A stretch of DNA of 64,000 nt, from contig CAMXWF010000014.1 in NCBI GenBank assembly GCA_947252645.1, positions 14,873 through 78,872 on the forward strand, read 5' to 3'. The stretch is from an uncultured Bacteroidia bacterium. GTDB taxonomy: Bacteria > Bacteroidota > Bacteroidia > Bacteroidales > CAJPTX01. The notes under the pieces are model-generated. The model was given only the letters and a program-made list of their open reading frames with translations, was not told the DNA's origin and ran no database searches. The position numbers and the translations under genes are program-made. Shown one piece after another: positions 26,771-35,899 of the stretch (position 1 is its first letter; every line of letters starts with the position of its first letter).

Positions 26771-28834
26771 CTAGAAAAAAGAGAGGTGCTCCTTCTTGGC
26801 GAACTCGATGAAGGCCTCGGCTATGCCATCGCGGGTGAGGCCCTCGTAGTTGAAGAGGTCGTGCTTGACGATCAGGTGGCCGTGGCTGTCGAGCAGGTAG
26901 TCCTGGCTTTGCCGTGGGGCACTGTCGTAGCTCTGCATGGGGGCTTGCACCACGTCCTCTTCTGTAGTCTTGGAAAGAGCTTGCGGGAAGTCCCCTATCC
27001 GCACGAAGATCTTATCGCCGCTATTGTCCTTGCTCGGCTCCTGCATGGTGGCGAAGAAGATGTTGTAGTCATCGACGTGGGGGCAGAGCTCATCGTCCCA
27101 TTTCTGCACGAAGAGGACGCTGGTTTTTGTGCCCGTGTGCGGCTTGAAGACGTTGGGGTGTAGCCCCACCACCGCGAGAATGCGGCATCGCTGGGCGATG
27201 TATTCCCGTAGGGTGCGGTCGCTGCTATTGTTGAAGCGTCCCTGTGGCAGCACGATGGCCATGCGCCCGCCGGGTTTGAGGAAGTCGAGGTTGCGCTCTA
27301 CGAAGAGGATGTCGCGCCCCACCTTGGATGCCACTTTGCCGCTGGCGTTTTTGCTCAGCTCGTACTTGGCGAGGATGCGGCTCTCCTTGATGTCGCCGGC
27401 GAAGGGTGGGTTGGCCATGACGATGTCGAAGTTGAACTCGCGGTAGTCGCTGCCGCGCTTGAGGTCATCGAGGCGGTCAAAGCCCGCACCGTAGACCTTT
27501 CGCCAGTCGTCGTTGCTAAGGTTGTCGCGCCAGCGTTCGTAGTCGAGGGTGTTGAGGTGGAGTACGTTGGTTTGCCCATCGCCAGCGATCAGATTGAGGG
27601 TGCGGGCCACGCGTACGGCCTTCTCGTCGAAGTCTATCGCGAAGACCTTCTCATTGACGTAGTCGGTGCACTCGGCGGGCTTCTGCTCCAGCGTAAAGAG
27701 GTGGCCGTGAGGAAGCCCCTTCTGCTGGAGGATCTGCTCCCACACGTAGAAGATCGTGTGTACCGGGAAGCCGCAGCTGCCAGCGGCTGGGTCGATCATC
27801 GTTTCGCTGGGCTTGGGGTTGAGCATGCGCACGCACATGTCGATGACGTAGCGGGGAGTGAAGTACTGTCCCTTTTCGCCCTTGCTGCTCTTGTTGATAA
27901 GGTACTCGAAGGCCTCGTCCACCACCTCGAGGTTGGAATTGAAGAGCTTCACGTCTTGCAGCGAGGCCACGCACACCGAGAGGTGCGAGGGGGTGAGCAG
28001 GATTTTGGCATCTTGGCTGAAGACACCTCGCCACTTGCTTTTGGCCTCTTTGAAGAGGTGCTGCATGCGCTCCATGAGTTCGGACTCGGTGTCGCCGAGG
28101 TTGCGGAACTCCAGGCAGCGATCGGGCTTGCGGCCGCTCTCCATCTCATCGTAGAGCTTGGTGAAGATGAGCTTGAAGAGCTCCTCGAACACATCGACCC
28201 CGGCCCCGGCCAGCACCTCGTCCTCCATTTCAAGGATGAGGTCTTTGAGCGACTTGCGCTCGTTGACGAGGCGATCCTTGGCAATGAGGTCGTTGATGGT
28301 CCATCGCTCGGAGATGATGTCGGAGAGGCGTTGGTCAGCCCGCGGTAACGTAGAGAGGGTCTCAAAGAAGTTGGGGTCCTTGCGGTGGTAGTAAGAGATG
28401 CTGCGCCCATTGCACCATACGCCTATTGGGGCCCCAGTGGCGTTGCAGTAGCTTTTGAGCTGCTCGCGTCCCTCTTTGAGTTTTGGCTTCTTGAGCTCTA
28501 CGATGATGTAGGGACTCTCGCTGCGCTGCTTGTCGAAGACCACTATGTCGGCGCGCTTCTTCTCCCGCCCAAAGGTCACTTCGTGCTCCACGGCTATGCG
28601 GGAGAGTGGGTAGCCGAAGTCGGCTGTTAGCTCTTCTAGGAACAGCTGCCTGACCACCTCCTCGGGCGTAAGGCGCACCTCCTTTTGTCGCACAAGGCAG
28701 ATGGCGTACGGCTGTTGCTCATGCATCGTGATACGCACTTCGAGGGCCAATTTGTGCTGTTCTTTGAAGTGACTTAGCTTATAGTCGGAGCCTGCTACGA
28801 TGCCCGTTAGCGTCATGGTCTCTTCTTTCTGCAT
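26771..28834 (-). CDS. Nuclease-adenine methyltransferase fusion (HsdR-N domain plus HsdM)
   Basis: A 687-residue protein. Residues about 45-145 form an HsdR-type N-terminal nuclease fold with PD-(D/E)xK residues D96 and E113-L-K115 (in ADIVVF and YIIVELKKPK). Residues 180-310 are helical, like HsdM N-termini. The N6-adenine methyltransferase follows: KGQYFTPRYVIDMCV, SAM motif MIDPAAGSCGFPV (about 346-358) and catalytic NPPF (475-478). No separate translocase (HsdR DEAD-box) gene is present. With the S gene just downstream this resembles two-gene BcgI-like type IIB systems. Start ATG at 28834; ATG at 28816 would suit the promoter better. Cleavage activity is inferred from the motif only. Confidence 0.88.
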   Translation of the reverse strand: MQKEETMTLTGIVAGSDYKLSHFKEQHKLALEVRITMHEQQPYAICLVRQKEVRLTPEEVVRQLFLEELTADFGYPLSRIAVEHEVTFGREKKRADIVVFDKQRSESPYIIVELKKPKLKEGREQLKSYCNATGAPIGVWCNGRSISYYHRKDPNFFETLSTLPRADQRLSDIISERWTINDLIAKDRLVNERKSLKDLILEMEDEVLAGAGVDVFEELFKLIFTKLYDEMESGRKPDRCLEFRNLGDTESELMERMQHLFKEAKSKWRGVFSQDAKILLTPSHLSVCVASLQDVKLFNSNLEVVDEAFEYLINKSSKGEKGQYFTPRYVIDMCVRMLNPKPSETMIDPAAGSCGFPVHTIFYVWEQILQQKGLPHGHLFTLEQKPAECTDYVNEKVFAIDFDEKAVRVARTLNLIAGDGQTNVLHLNTLDYERWRDNLSNDDWRKVYGAGFDRLDDLKRGSDYREFNFDIVMANPPFAGDIKESRILAKYELSKNASGKVASKVGRDILFVERNLDFLKPGGRMAIVLPQGRFNNSSDRTLREYIAQRCRILAVVGLHPNVFKPHTGTKTSVLFVQKWDDELCPHVDDYNIFFATMQEPSKDNSGDKIFVRIGDFPQALSKTTEEDVVQAPMQSYDSAPRQSQDYLLDSHGHLIVKHDLFNYEGLTRDGIAEAFIEFAKKEHLSFF

Positions 28835-28846
28835 TCTTGGTCATTG

Positions 28847-28854
28847 CGAAGGTA
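28847..28854 (-). promoter_or_regulatory. -7 box of the restriction-modification operon, next to a homopolymer
   Basis: Minus strand TACCTTCG, one change from TAnnTTTG. The expected -33 position falls at about 28875-28880, inside a run of nine C on the plus strand (nine G on the minus strand, 28876-28884). Length changes in that run would alter the promoter spacing. Confidence 0.55.
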
Positions 28855-28930
28855 CGCACTTTGCGCGGTATAGCTCCCCCCCCCTTTTCTTGGTATTGCC
28901 GTCCCTGCGCTTTGCCCCCACCTTTGCTTC

Positions 28931-31234
28931 ATGCGACGGAAATATGGTTCGACCCTGGTGCTGGGGGTACTCCTCTCGCTTGGTGCCACGAGCGTAGTAG
29001 GGCAGACACGGCTCGAGCTTAAGGGGTGCATAGTAGACACGGCCGGCGTGGCCATTATGGGGGCTACCGTGACTGAGTCCCAGGTAAAAACAGCCGCCAT
29101 GAGCGATAGGGACGGCTAACTTCCGCCTCCCCCTGCCCGCTGGGGCGCATGTGCTGGATGTGTCGTGTATGGGCTACGTTTCGCAGAGCATACCGCTTGC
29201 GCTGTCGAAGGCTACGCCTAGCCTCCGGGTGGTGCTAGCGCCGAGCGAGGAGGCCATAGAGGCTGTGCGGGTGGTGAGCAAGGGGGTGGCGCAGCGCCTG
29301 CGGGAGCGTCCGCTTGCGGTGGCGGTGCTCGACCATAAGCTCCTTGCGCGTTGGGTGGTGCCCATAGGGCGTACGGCTGGCGTGGAGCTGCTGAGCCAAG
29401 GGGGCGTGGGGGCACCTATACGGATGATAGTGCAGGGACTTGACGGTAAGCGGGTGAGCGTATTCGTGGATGGTATGCTCCTTGGCGCCTCGAGCGAGGT
29501 GCTCTTGGAGAATATGCCCCTCGACCAGATAGACCACGTGGAGGTGTACAAGGGGGGTGGTGCCGGCGCAGCTGGTGGGCGATGGGCTGGGCCATCAACA
29601 TCGTCACCAAGCACCACGTGCGCAATGCGCTCTCGCTCTCCTACGAGTGGGGCTCGTATAGTGCCCATAGGGCCAATGTGGCTGCTACGCTAGTTTTACC
29701 AAAGCCCGGACTTGCTTTTTCGCTTACCGGGCAGCTCAACATCGCTAAAAATGATCATAGTTTCCATTTGCCGTTTGAGGCGGGGCAGGTGATAACCCGG
29801 GGCCACGATCGCTAACGGTCGGCTACGGTCAGGGCAGGCATTAGGGCCACCAGGTGGGGGTTTGACCAGCTGGGGTGGACTTTTGGCTACTATAGGCCGT
29901 ATGATGAGCTGCAGGGCGGCCTGATGAATCTCCAGCGCAATGTGCAGCATGCCTTCACGCGGGATAATGCCTTTTCTGTGGGGCAGCGTATGGCCAAATC
30001 TTTCCTGCAAGGCAGATGGACCACGTTGCTCCTCACTAGCGTCAGCTATGGGGTGCAGAGCATGGTGGACACGTCGCACTACCGCTATAATTTCCTGGGT
30101 GAGCATTATGCCAGCTCGGCGGGGCAGGGCGAGGTGGGGTTTGGGCCTAAGGATTCCCACGACCAGCTCTGGGATGTGCGCGCGCAGTTCCGTTTGGGCT
30201 GGCGGCCCGTGGTGGCGCACGGGTTGCTTCTCAATGCGGTCTATCGCTATGCTCAGCGCGTGCCGCACGATTCCCTGGCCGACTCCCAGTGCAAGTATAC
30301 CGTGAGCGGCTACCCGGCCCAGCTCCATGCCTTGGTGGTCGGGCTGGCCTATCGGCTCAACCTTTTTTGGGGGTCAGCTGACCAACGAGTTTTCGGGCAA
30401 GCTGTTCTCGGTGGCCACCAAGATATACCCGGTGTCCCTTTTTACCTTTTCGCAGCCCGAGCTGGAGGTGTAGTTTTCGGCTATGGCAATGCCACGTCCT
30501 ACAGGCCTTGGGAGTGACTTACCGTGCGTTTTTCTACGCAGAAAAACGTACGCATACCCTCCACGGAGGAGTTTTTTGGCAATGGCTTTACCGTGCTTCC
30601 TTCGCTGCGGCTCAAGCCCGAGCACAGCTACAATTTGAACTTGGGGTTCAACAGCTTGCTCAATTCGGGATCGTATCCTAACCTCATGGTGGACGTGAAC
30701 GGCTACGCCATGTGGATGCGCGACATGATTAGGATGGTGGCAGCTTCTATCCTCTACGTCCATAGCAATGTGGATAGGGTGCGGATTTTTGGTGTGGATG
30801 CGGAGCTGCAAGCGGCGCTGCAGCCTTGGGCTTCTCTGCGCCTGAGTGCTAGCTACCAGGATGCGCGCAACGATGCGCGCCAGCTCCTTGGGGGAGGCCT
30901 CAATAGCTTCTACGGGTGGCGGGTGCCCAATATGCCCTATCACTTTGGTAATGGGCTGGGGGATTTTCACCTTTCCGATCTTTTCCCGCCTGTGCGTTTC
31001 GAGGGGTCTTTTTTCTTCGAGGTGGCCTTCACCGAGCGCTATAGCTACGACTGGGCCACCAGCGTGCGCAATACGCTCTATGTGCCCCGTCGCTGGACGA
31101 TGCACTTGGGGTTCTATGGCCATTACCAGCTGGCCTTTGAGGTGCACAATCTGGTCGATAGGGAGCCGATGGCCGAGTTCAACTATCCGCTCCCTGGGCG
31201 GACTTTCCATTTGAAACTCAAGTACACACTATAA
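28931..31234 (+). pseudogene. Decayed TonB-dependent receptor
   Basis: The pieces, read in order, make one receptor: signal peptide and a carboxypeptidase-like domain start (LELKGCIVDTAGVAIMGATV), a beta-sandwich end (LDVSCMGYVSQ), a plug (GVELLSQGGVGAPIRMIVQG, VFVDGML, DHVEVYKG), then barrel strands to the terminus FHLKLKYTL. Damage seen: an extra T at 29117 creating TAA; an extra G in the run at about 29551-29556; a loss of a few bases near 29590; an in-frame TAA at 29813-29815; an extra T near 30373; a stop at 30517. Such density of lesions cannot be sequencing noise alone. Downstream lipoprotein and 4-TM genes were probably its operon partners. Confidence 0.9.
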
Positions 31235-31253
31235 TCCAAAACAACAGGTAGCT

Positions 31254-31742
31254 ATGAAACGCAGAAGATGTATTATTTCCCTAGCATTGCTGATATCGGC
31301 GCTGGCCGTATTGGTTTTTTGGGGGTGCAAGAAAAAGGGGGAGGCCTCCGAAGAAGACCAGAGCAAGCACCGCTACGCACCCGTATCCATGGTGGGCAAC
31401 TCATTCAACCTGTTCACCTTCCCCGATTTTGCTGAGTCCAAGCCCAGCCTCATCAAGGACAAGACGCTTTCCATGGAAGACCCCAAGTACTTCGAGGTCA
31501 ACAAGGAGCTTGTTCCCTACGAGGTGAATCTTTGGGAGAAAGCGGGTCGTGTGCTTCCCATGCCGGCCTCATCGGGGCGGGCAGCTAGTGCCTCTATAGT
31601 TGTGGGCGACAACGTCTACTTTGGAGAGCATACGCTCTCAGGGGTAGGCTTTTATCGCTACGACCGCAAGGCTGGCAAGGGCCAGGAGAAGCCAAGCGTT
31701 ACCATGCCCGCAGTGCCCTACCTAGTTTTGGACATGCAATAG
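31254..31742 (+). pseudogene. DUF4374-type lipoprotein with internal deletion (copy 1)
   Basis: 162 residues. N-terminus is a lipoprotein signal (MKRRR, hydrophobic core, FWGC at about residue 25). After about 60 residues the sequence jumps from LFTFPDFAE to SKPSLIKDK, which in copy 2 (32758-33232) is preceded by a different, longer segment. So the middle of a roughly 400-residue protein is missing in frame. The C-terminal 100 residues match copy 2 closely (MEDPKYFEVNKE, VLPMPASSG, GFYRYDRKAGKGQ). An exported short product may still be made, but the family's fold would be incomplete. It lies 20 bases after the dead receptor. Confidence 0.6.
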
Positions 31743-31756
31743 TAGAGATTAGAGCT

Positions 31757-32173
31757 ATGGAACGAAGTACACGTATGGTTTTTCTCTGGCTTACCATCAT
31801 GGTGGGCAACTGCGTGCATACGCTTATTGATTTGTCGCCCGTGTTTTATATGGCCAACGTGGAGTTCCCCCACGGCTTGGACATGATGTTTGGGTATGCC
31901 TTTACGGGGATGATCATGTTTCTCCTGCCTGTAGCCGGTATACTGTTGGCTAGCTACGGGGTCACTAGGCCCTGGCGCGTGGTGCACCTAGTGCTCTCGG
32001 CCTTGGTTTTGCTGGCTAACAATTTTCGCTTGGGCGACCTAGTCAGAACGTTCCTATTCGGATGGTCCAACTGGGAGCAGTGCATGGTACTCCCGGTGAT
32101 ATTGCTGGTCAATGTGCTGCTCGTCTGGGAGGCGGCTAGAGCCTTGAAGAGCCCGCGAAGAGAGCAGCAGTAG
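31757..32173 (+). CDS. 4-TM membrane protein, copy 1
   Basis: 138 residues with four hydrophobic segments and a short positively charged tail (KSPRREQQ). Family unknown to me. It is paralogous to the protein at 33246: both share WxxIMVG-CVHTL-DL, GxIMFLLPVAGxLLASY and QCMVLP-ILL. It follows the lipoprotein copy by 15 bases, so the pair probably moved and duplicated together. An inner-membrane partner of the lipoprotein and receptor is inferred from this conserved pairing only. Confidence 0.7.
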   Translation: MERSTRMVFLWLTIMVGNCVHTLIDLSPVFYMANVEFPHGLDMMFGYAFTGMIMFLLPVAGILLASYGVTRPWRVVHLVLSALVLLANNFRLGDLVRTFLFGWSNWEQCMVLPVILLVNVLLVWEAARALKSPRREQQ

Positions 32174-32286
32174 CACGCTTTAGCAGTGACGTTACGGGGG
32201 GCTGACCTAGGTTGGTTCCCCGTAGTTTTTACCGGGTAGTGCGCGTTAGGCCAGTGCTGGTCACCTTGTTTTGGGCGCGCAGTAGG

Positions 32287-32758
32287 CTAGGCAGTGAGCG
32301 GCTTGAACGTATCGATGAGGGCCTTGAGCTTAGGATTGTCGATGCTGTAGCCGCGGTAGTCGTGGCGGTAGTGGTAGTTGGTTCGGAGTCTCTCGAAGTC
32401 CTGCGGGGCGGCGATGAGGGCCTGGGAGTCGTAGTTGAGGTCGTAGCCCAGGGCCATATCGCTAAGCTCGTAGCCGGCTATGTGCGGGCGAGAGCTGGGG
32501 TCTTCTTGCGCAGGAGGCAGGGCGATATGGGGTAGGTGGAAGTACTCGGTGATGGTGTTGAGGGCGAGTTGAGTGCCGCTGCGCTTGCCCTCGATGCTAT
32601 AGCCGGCAATGTGTGGGGTGGCGAATAGGCTATTTTCCAGCAGGTCAGAGCTCACGTCGGGCTCGTTTTCGTATACGTCGAGCGCATAGCCGGCGATATC
32701 CTTGTAGTGCAGGGCGCGCCGTAGGGCGGCATCATCTACTATGCCGCCCCGGGCGGCG
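32287..32758 (-). pseudogene. pdxB 3'-end fragment 2 (almost identical to the intact gene)
   Basis: Minus strand, about 470 bases. It encodes the last 155 or so residues of PdxB, from the GGIVDDAALRRAL region to a proper stop. From about 32310 to 32758 it matches the intact gene at 35924-36371 with only a few differences, all near the 3' end; its C-terminus (ALIDTFKPLTA) differs from the intact copy's (QLIEEFVPHVG). Identity ends sharply after GGGCGGCG, where the truncated lipoprotein copy 2 begins on the opposite strand. It has no start codon or N-terminal half. Confidence 0.9.
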
Positions 32759-33232
32759 CTCTTGCGTACAGACATCAAAGATGGCTTCCTGCGCATAAAG
32801 AAGGGGGCTACTGACTTTGATACCGAGTATTACTTCAGCCTCCAGGAAGCCGCCGTCGGGGGCGAGAAGGGCAGCTATACTATGTTCTTCTCCTATGCGG
32901 GGCAGGGGATTGCCTACTGCTTCCTCTCCAAGCCAAGCCTCATTAAGGATAAAACCCTCACCATGGAAGACCCCAAGTACTTCGAGGTCAACAAGGAGTT
33001 CGTCCCCTATGAGGTCAGCCTCTGGGAGAAGAAGGGCCAACTGCTCCCCATGCCGGCCTCGTCGGGCTGGGCTGCCAGTGCCTCTGTGGTCGTAGGCGAC
33101 TATGTCTACTTCGGCGAACACCCCACCTCTGGCGCAGGCTTCTACCGCTACAACCGTAAAACAGGCAAAGGTCAGCAAACGCCCAGCGTCACTATGCCCG
33201 TGGCGCCATACCTAGTGCTAGATCTGCAATAA
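32758..33232 (+). pseudogene. DUF4374-type lipoprotein lacking its 5' part (copy 2)
   Basis: The related protein sequence begins at about 32758 with TDIKDGFLRIKKGATDF and runs to a normal stop at 33232. No signal peptide is present; the only ATG in frame (32741) lies inside the antisense pdxB fragment. It carries the middle part missing in copy 1 (EYYFSLQEAAVGGEKGSYTM, FFSYAGQGIAYC) and shares the C-terminal 100 residues. The 5' half was evidently replaced by the inverted pdxB piece. Export seems impossible, so it is most likely dead. Confidence 0.75.
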
Positions 33233-33245
33233 AGCTGTCATTACC

Positions 33246-33647
33246 ATGGATAGAAACGTCAGGATGGCCCTCCTGTGGGTCGTCATCATGGTGGGCTACT
33301 GCGTCCATACGCTCGTAGACCTGCTCCCCATCTTTTTCGCCGGCTCGGTTGCTATGCCCGATGCCACGGGGCAAGTGCTCGCGGCCATGTATGCCTTCGC
33401 GGGCTTTATCATGTTCCTCCTGCCGGTGGCTGGTGCGCTGCTAGCAAGCTATGCCAAGGCCAGAGCCGGGCGTATACTCCATCTTGTGCTGGCTGCTTTG
33501 CTGACCCTAGCCAACATCTTCCACTTGGGAGACCTATTCAAGGAGTTCAACTGGGGGCAGTGCATGGTGCTTCCCCTGATACTTTTACTCAGCGTGCTGC
33601 TCCTCTGGGAGGCCGTGCAAAGCCTTAAGCACCCGGCCAGCAACTAG
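33246..33647 (+). CDS. 4-TM membrane protein, copy 2
   Basis: 133 residues, four TM segments, paralogue of 31757-32173. The reading frame is intact, 13 bases after lipoprotein copy 2. Because the gene upstream has lost its promoter region, its expression is uncertain. A strong terminator follows at 33671. Function unknown; conserved pairing with a DUF4374-type lipoprotein is the only clue. Confidence 0.7.
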   Translation: MDRNVRMALLWVVIMVGYCVHTLVDLLPIFFAGSVAMPDATGQVLAAMYAFAGFIMFLLPVAGALLASYAKARAGRILHLVLAALLTLANIFHLGDLFKEFNWGQCMVLPLILLLSVLLLWEAVQSLKHPASN

Positions 33648-33670
33648 CATTAGCACGCTTACCTACACGA

Positions 33671-33710
33671 AAGGAGCCTGTTGCTTCGCGCAGCAGGCTC
33701 CTTCTCTTCT
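33671..33710. terminator. Hairpin terminator between convergent genes
   Basis: AAGGAGCCTGTTGC pairs with GCAGCAGGCTCCTT around a short TTCGC loop, followed by a T-rich stretch on the plus strand. It lies between the 4-TM gene (+, ends 33647) and the chemoreceptor (-, ends 33746); the hairpin could serve both directions, but the T-tract favours plus. Confidence 0.75.
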
Positions 33711-33745
33711 GCTAGCCTTTTACTCCACTTCTTCCTACTCACGCC

Positions 33746-35470
33746 TTACTCTGCGCTCGTCTTGTAGTAGGAGAGGAGCTTTTGCAGCTTTATCCCCATC
33801 TCCTTGATGCTCTCTGCCCCCGCGGCCAGCTCCTCACTGCTCGCGGCATTGCTCTGGGCCACCTCGGAGAGTTGTTGCACCGAGATATTGATTTGGCTGG
33901 CCCCCTGTTGCTGCTGCTCCATGGCCGTGCTGACCTCATCCACCAGGCGGTTCAGCTCCTGCAGCGTAGGGGTAAACGCTGTGAACCTGCTGCTGGCCTC
34001 CTGGGAGGCTGACACGGCGTTACGCACTAGCTCTATCACTTCCTTAGCTGCTGCCGTACTCTGCTCGGCCAGCTTGCGCACCTCGGCTGCTACCACTGCA
34101 AAGCCTCTACCAGCCTCTCCGGCACGGGCGGCCTCTACGGCGGCATTTAGGGCCAAAATGTTGGTCTGCTGAGCTATCCCGTTCATTATGCCGATGCGTT
34201 CCCCGATGGAGGCAACGATCTCGGTGCTCCGCTGCGACACCTCCTGCAGCGCTGAGAGCGCCTCATTGCCCTTCTCGTTGATTACCTTACTCTGCTGCGC
34301 ATTGTCGCTCGTCTGCTGCATGGCCGCCGTGATCTCCTCTACGGTGCTGCTCACCTCCTCGGTCTGCGAGGCCTGCTCCGAAGCCCCCGAGGATATGGCG
34401 TTGGCCGATTGCGTCAGCTGACCATTGGCCTCCAGCAGCGCATGCGCCACTTCATGCATCTGCGTAAACATCTCGTTGAACTTCTCTCCTAGCTCCACGA
34501 GATTGCGCCCCATTTGCCCTATCTCGTCTTTGCGTTCCAAAAGCTGCGTGGCAGAGCCATGGCGCTGCAAGTCCCCATCGCGAAACCGCTGTAAGATGCC
34601 CGAAACCGTCTTCATGGGCCTCGAAATGCTCAGCTTTAGCCGTCGACCACTCCACCAGAGCACCACGAGCAGTATCAGGGCTACGATCACGTTGGTCCAC
34701 ACGGCTATCCGGGCACTCTTGGCATTCTCCTCCAGCATTACCCCCTCGAGCTGCTGCAGGATCTCCTTTATCCGTGAGGACTCTTGGCCTACTTCTAGCC
34801 TCGATGCATAGAGGCCCTCCAGCTTCTTATGGGTATGCAGGGTGGCCTGTAGGGTGTGTTCTAGCTCTGCTTGCTGACTTTCCCCCACCAGCTCTTCGAG
34901 ACGAGCCTCTATGGGTTGGAATACAGCCTGGTCTACGATCTCCTCGAAAAAGTAGTCCGCTAGGTCTATGGAGATGAGTTCAAAGGCCTGCTCCTGCGCA
35001 CTTGTCAGTACCTTGCCCCCTCCCAGTGCCTTGGAGGTGACCCGAAGCTGTGCGGTAAGCGAGTCGAGGGCCTGGTAGAAATTATGCGAATTGGCATTGT
35101 AGGTGTGTAGCTTGCGGGGGAAAGAGTCTATGGCCTCGCGAAGGCTAGAGGCCAAGCCAACTAGCGACTTTCGGGTTATCCCCTCGTAGAGCTCATCGGC
35201 GCTGGCCGCTAGCTGGCCCAGCAGCTCGTCCGCCGTTTTCTCCTTCTCCTCAAAGGAGCGATCGTCCAGTATCAGATTGTCGGCAAAGTGGGTGGCTGCT
35301 ACTAGGTCGAGCACCACGGTCCCAGCCCGCTCCTGCGTCTTGAGGAGGCGCATGTTCTGCAAGTCGCTCCAGCGCGAGGCTGCTAGCAATACCACAATGA
35401 ATAACAACGTGATTGCCGTGCTGATCGTGAGCTTCACCCCAATGCTTAAGTCGTTGTAGCGCATAGCCAA
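33746..35470 (-). CDS. Methyl-accepting chemotaxis-type receptor
   Basis: 574 residues. TM1 at about 12-32, an extracytoplasmic helical sensor of about 225 residues, TM2 at about 262-282 (VIVALILLVVLWW), a HAMP domain (RPMKTVSGILQRFRDGDL), then the coiled-coil signalling domain. The highly conserved hairpin tip is intact: QQTNILALNAAVEAARAGEA and GRGFAVVAAEVRKLAEQS. No chemotaxis kinase, CheW or flagellar gene is in the window. Porphyromonas-like bacteria are non-motile, so it may feed a non-flagellar output or be a leftover. The frame is intact, unlike the second receptor at 61486. Confidence 0.92.
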   Translation of the reverse strand: MAMRYNDLSIGVKLTISTAITLLFIVVLLAASRWSDLQNMRLLKTQERAGTVVLDLVAATHFADNLILDDRSFEEKEKTADELLGQLAASADELYEGITRKSLVGLASSLREAIDSFPRKLHTYNANSHNFYQALDSLTAQLRVTSKALGGGKVLTSAQEQAFELISIDLADYFFEEIVDQAVFQPIEARLEELVGESQQAELEHTLQATLHTHKKLEGLYASRLEVGQESSRIKEILQQLEGVMLEENAKSARIAVWTNVIVALILLVVLWWSGRRLKLSISRPMKTVSGILQRFRDGDLQRHGSATQLLERKDEIGQMGRNLVELGEKFNEMFTQMHEVAHALLEANGQLTQSANAISSGASEQASQTEEVSSTVEEITAAMQQTSDNAQQSKVINEKGNEALSALQEVSQRSTEIVASIGERIGIMNGIAQQTNILALNAAVEAARAGEAGRGFAVVAAEVRKLAEQSTAAAKEVIELVRNAVSASQEASSRFTAFTPTLQELNRLVDEVSTAMEQQQQGASQINISVQQLSEVAQSNAASSEELAAGAESIKEMGIKLQKLLSYYKTSAE

Positions 35471-35899
35471 TTTCTCCTATACTGCCTCCCTGCGGGGGCT
35501 AATCCTATGCGCTAATGTAGCACTTTTAACGCAATCATATATATATATAGTCACGAATATTTACAAAAGCCTAAAAATGCTTATCTGCTCAGGGGGGGGG
35601 CGTATGGCCGCCTCCAGGAGGTCCAACTACGTTGTTCTCCAGGTACTCTTTGGCTTGAGGCCTAGAGGCTTACGGGTTACACTCCTATCGGTGTACAGCC
35701 CAGTTCTTGAAGTCTTTGCCGTGCGCGGGTTTGCAATAGAAGTTTAGCCCTACTGCGCTGTGTTTTCCATCCTAGTGGGCAAATTCCCCACCATCGCGGT
35801 CAGCTAGAGTAGGGCGGTGAGTGCCCTGACGGAGGCCAGTTAACACCATGTTAGGGAATCACGGGAGTGGCCCTAGTGGAAGCCTCTACATATAGCCAC
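35471..35899. other. Intergenic region with homopolymer and possible gene relic
   Basis: About 430 bases. It starts with an AT-rich patch (ATATATATATAT near 35539-35551), then a run of nine G at about 35592-35600. On the minus strand around 35700-35790 a short protein-like stretch can be read (LNFYCKPAHGKDFKNWAVHR) flanked by stops; I do not recognise it. No intact gene or clear promoter box was seen. Confidence 0.35.

Noticed and set aside
29551..30517. Separate small genes within the TonB receptor region
   Set aside because: The frames join into one receptor when the indels are repaired, so they are pieces of one pseudogene.
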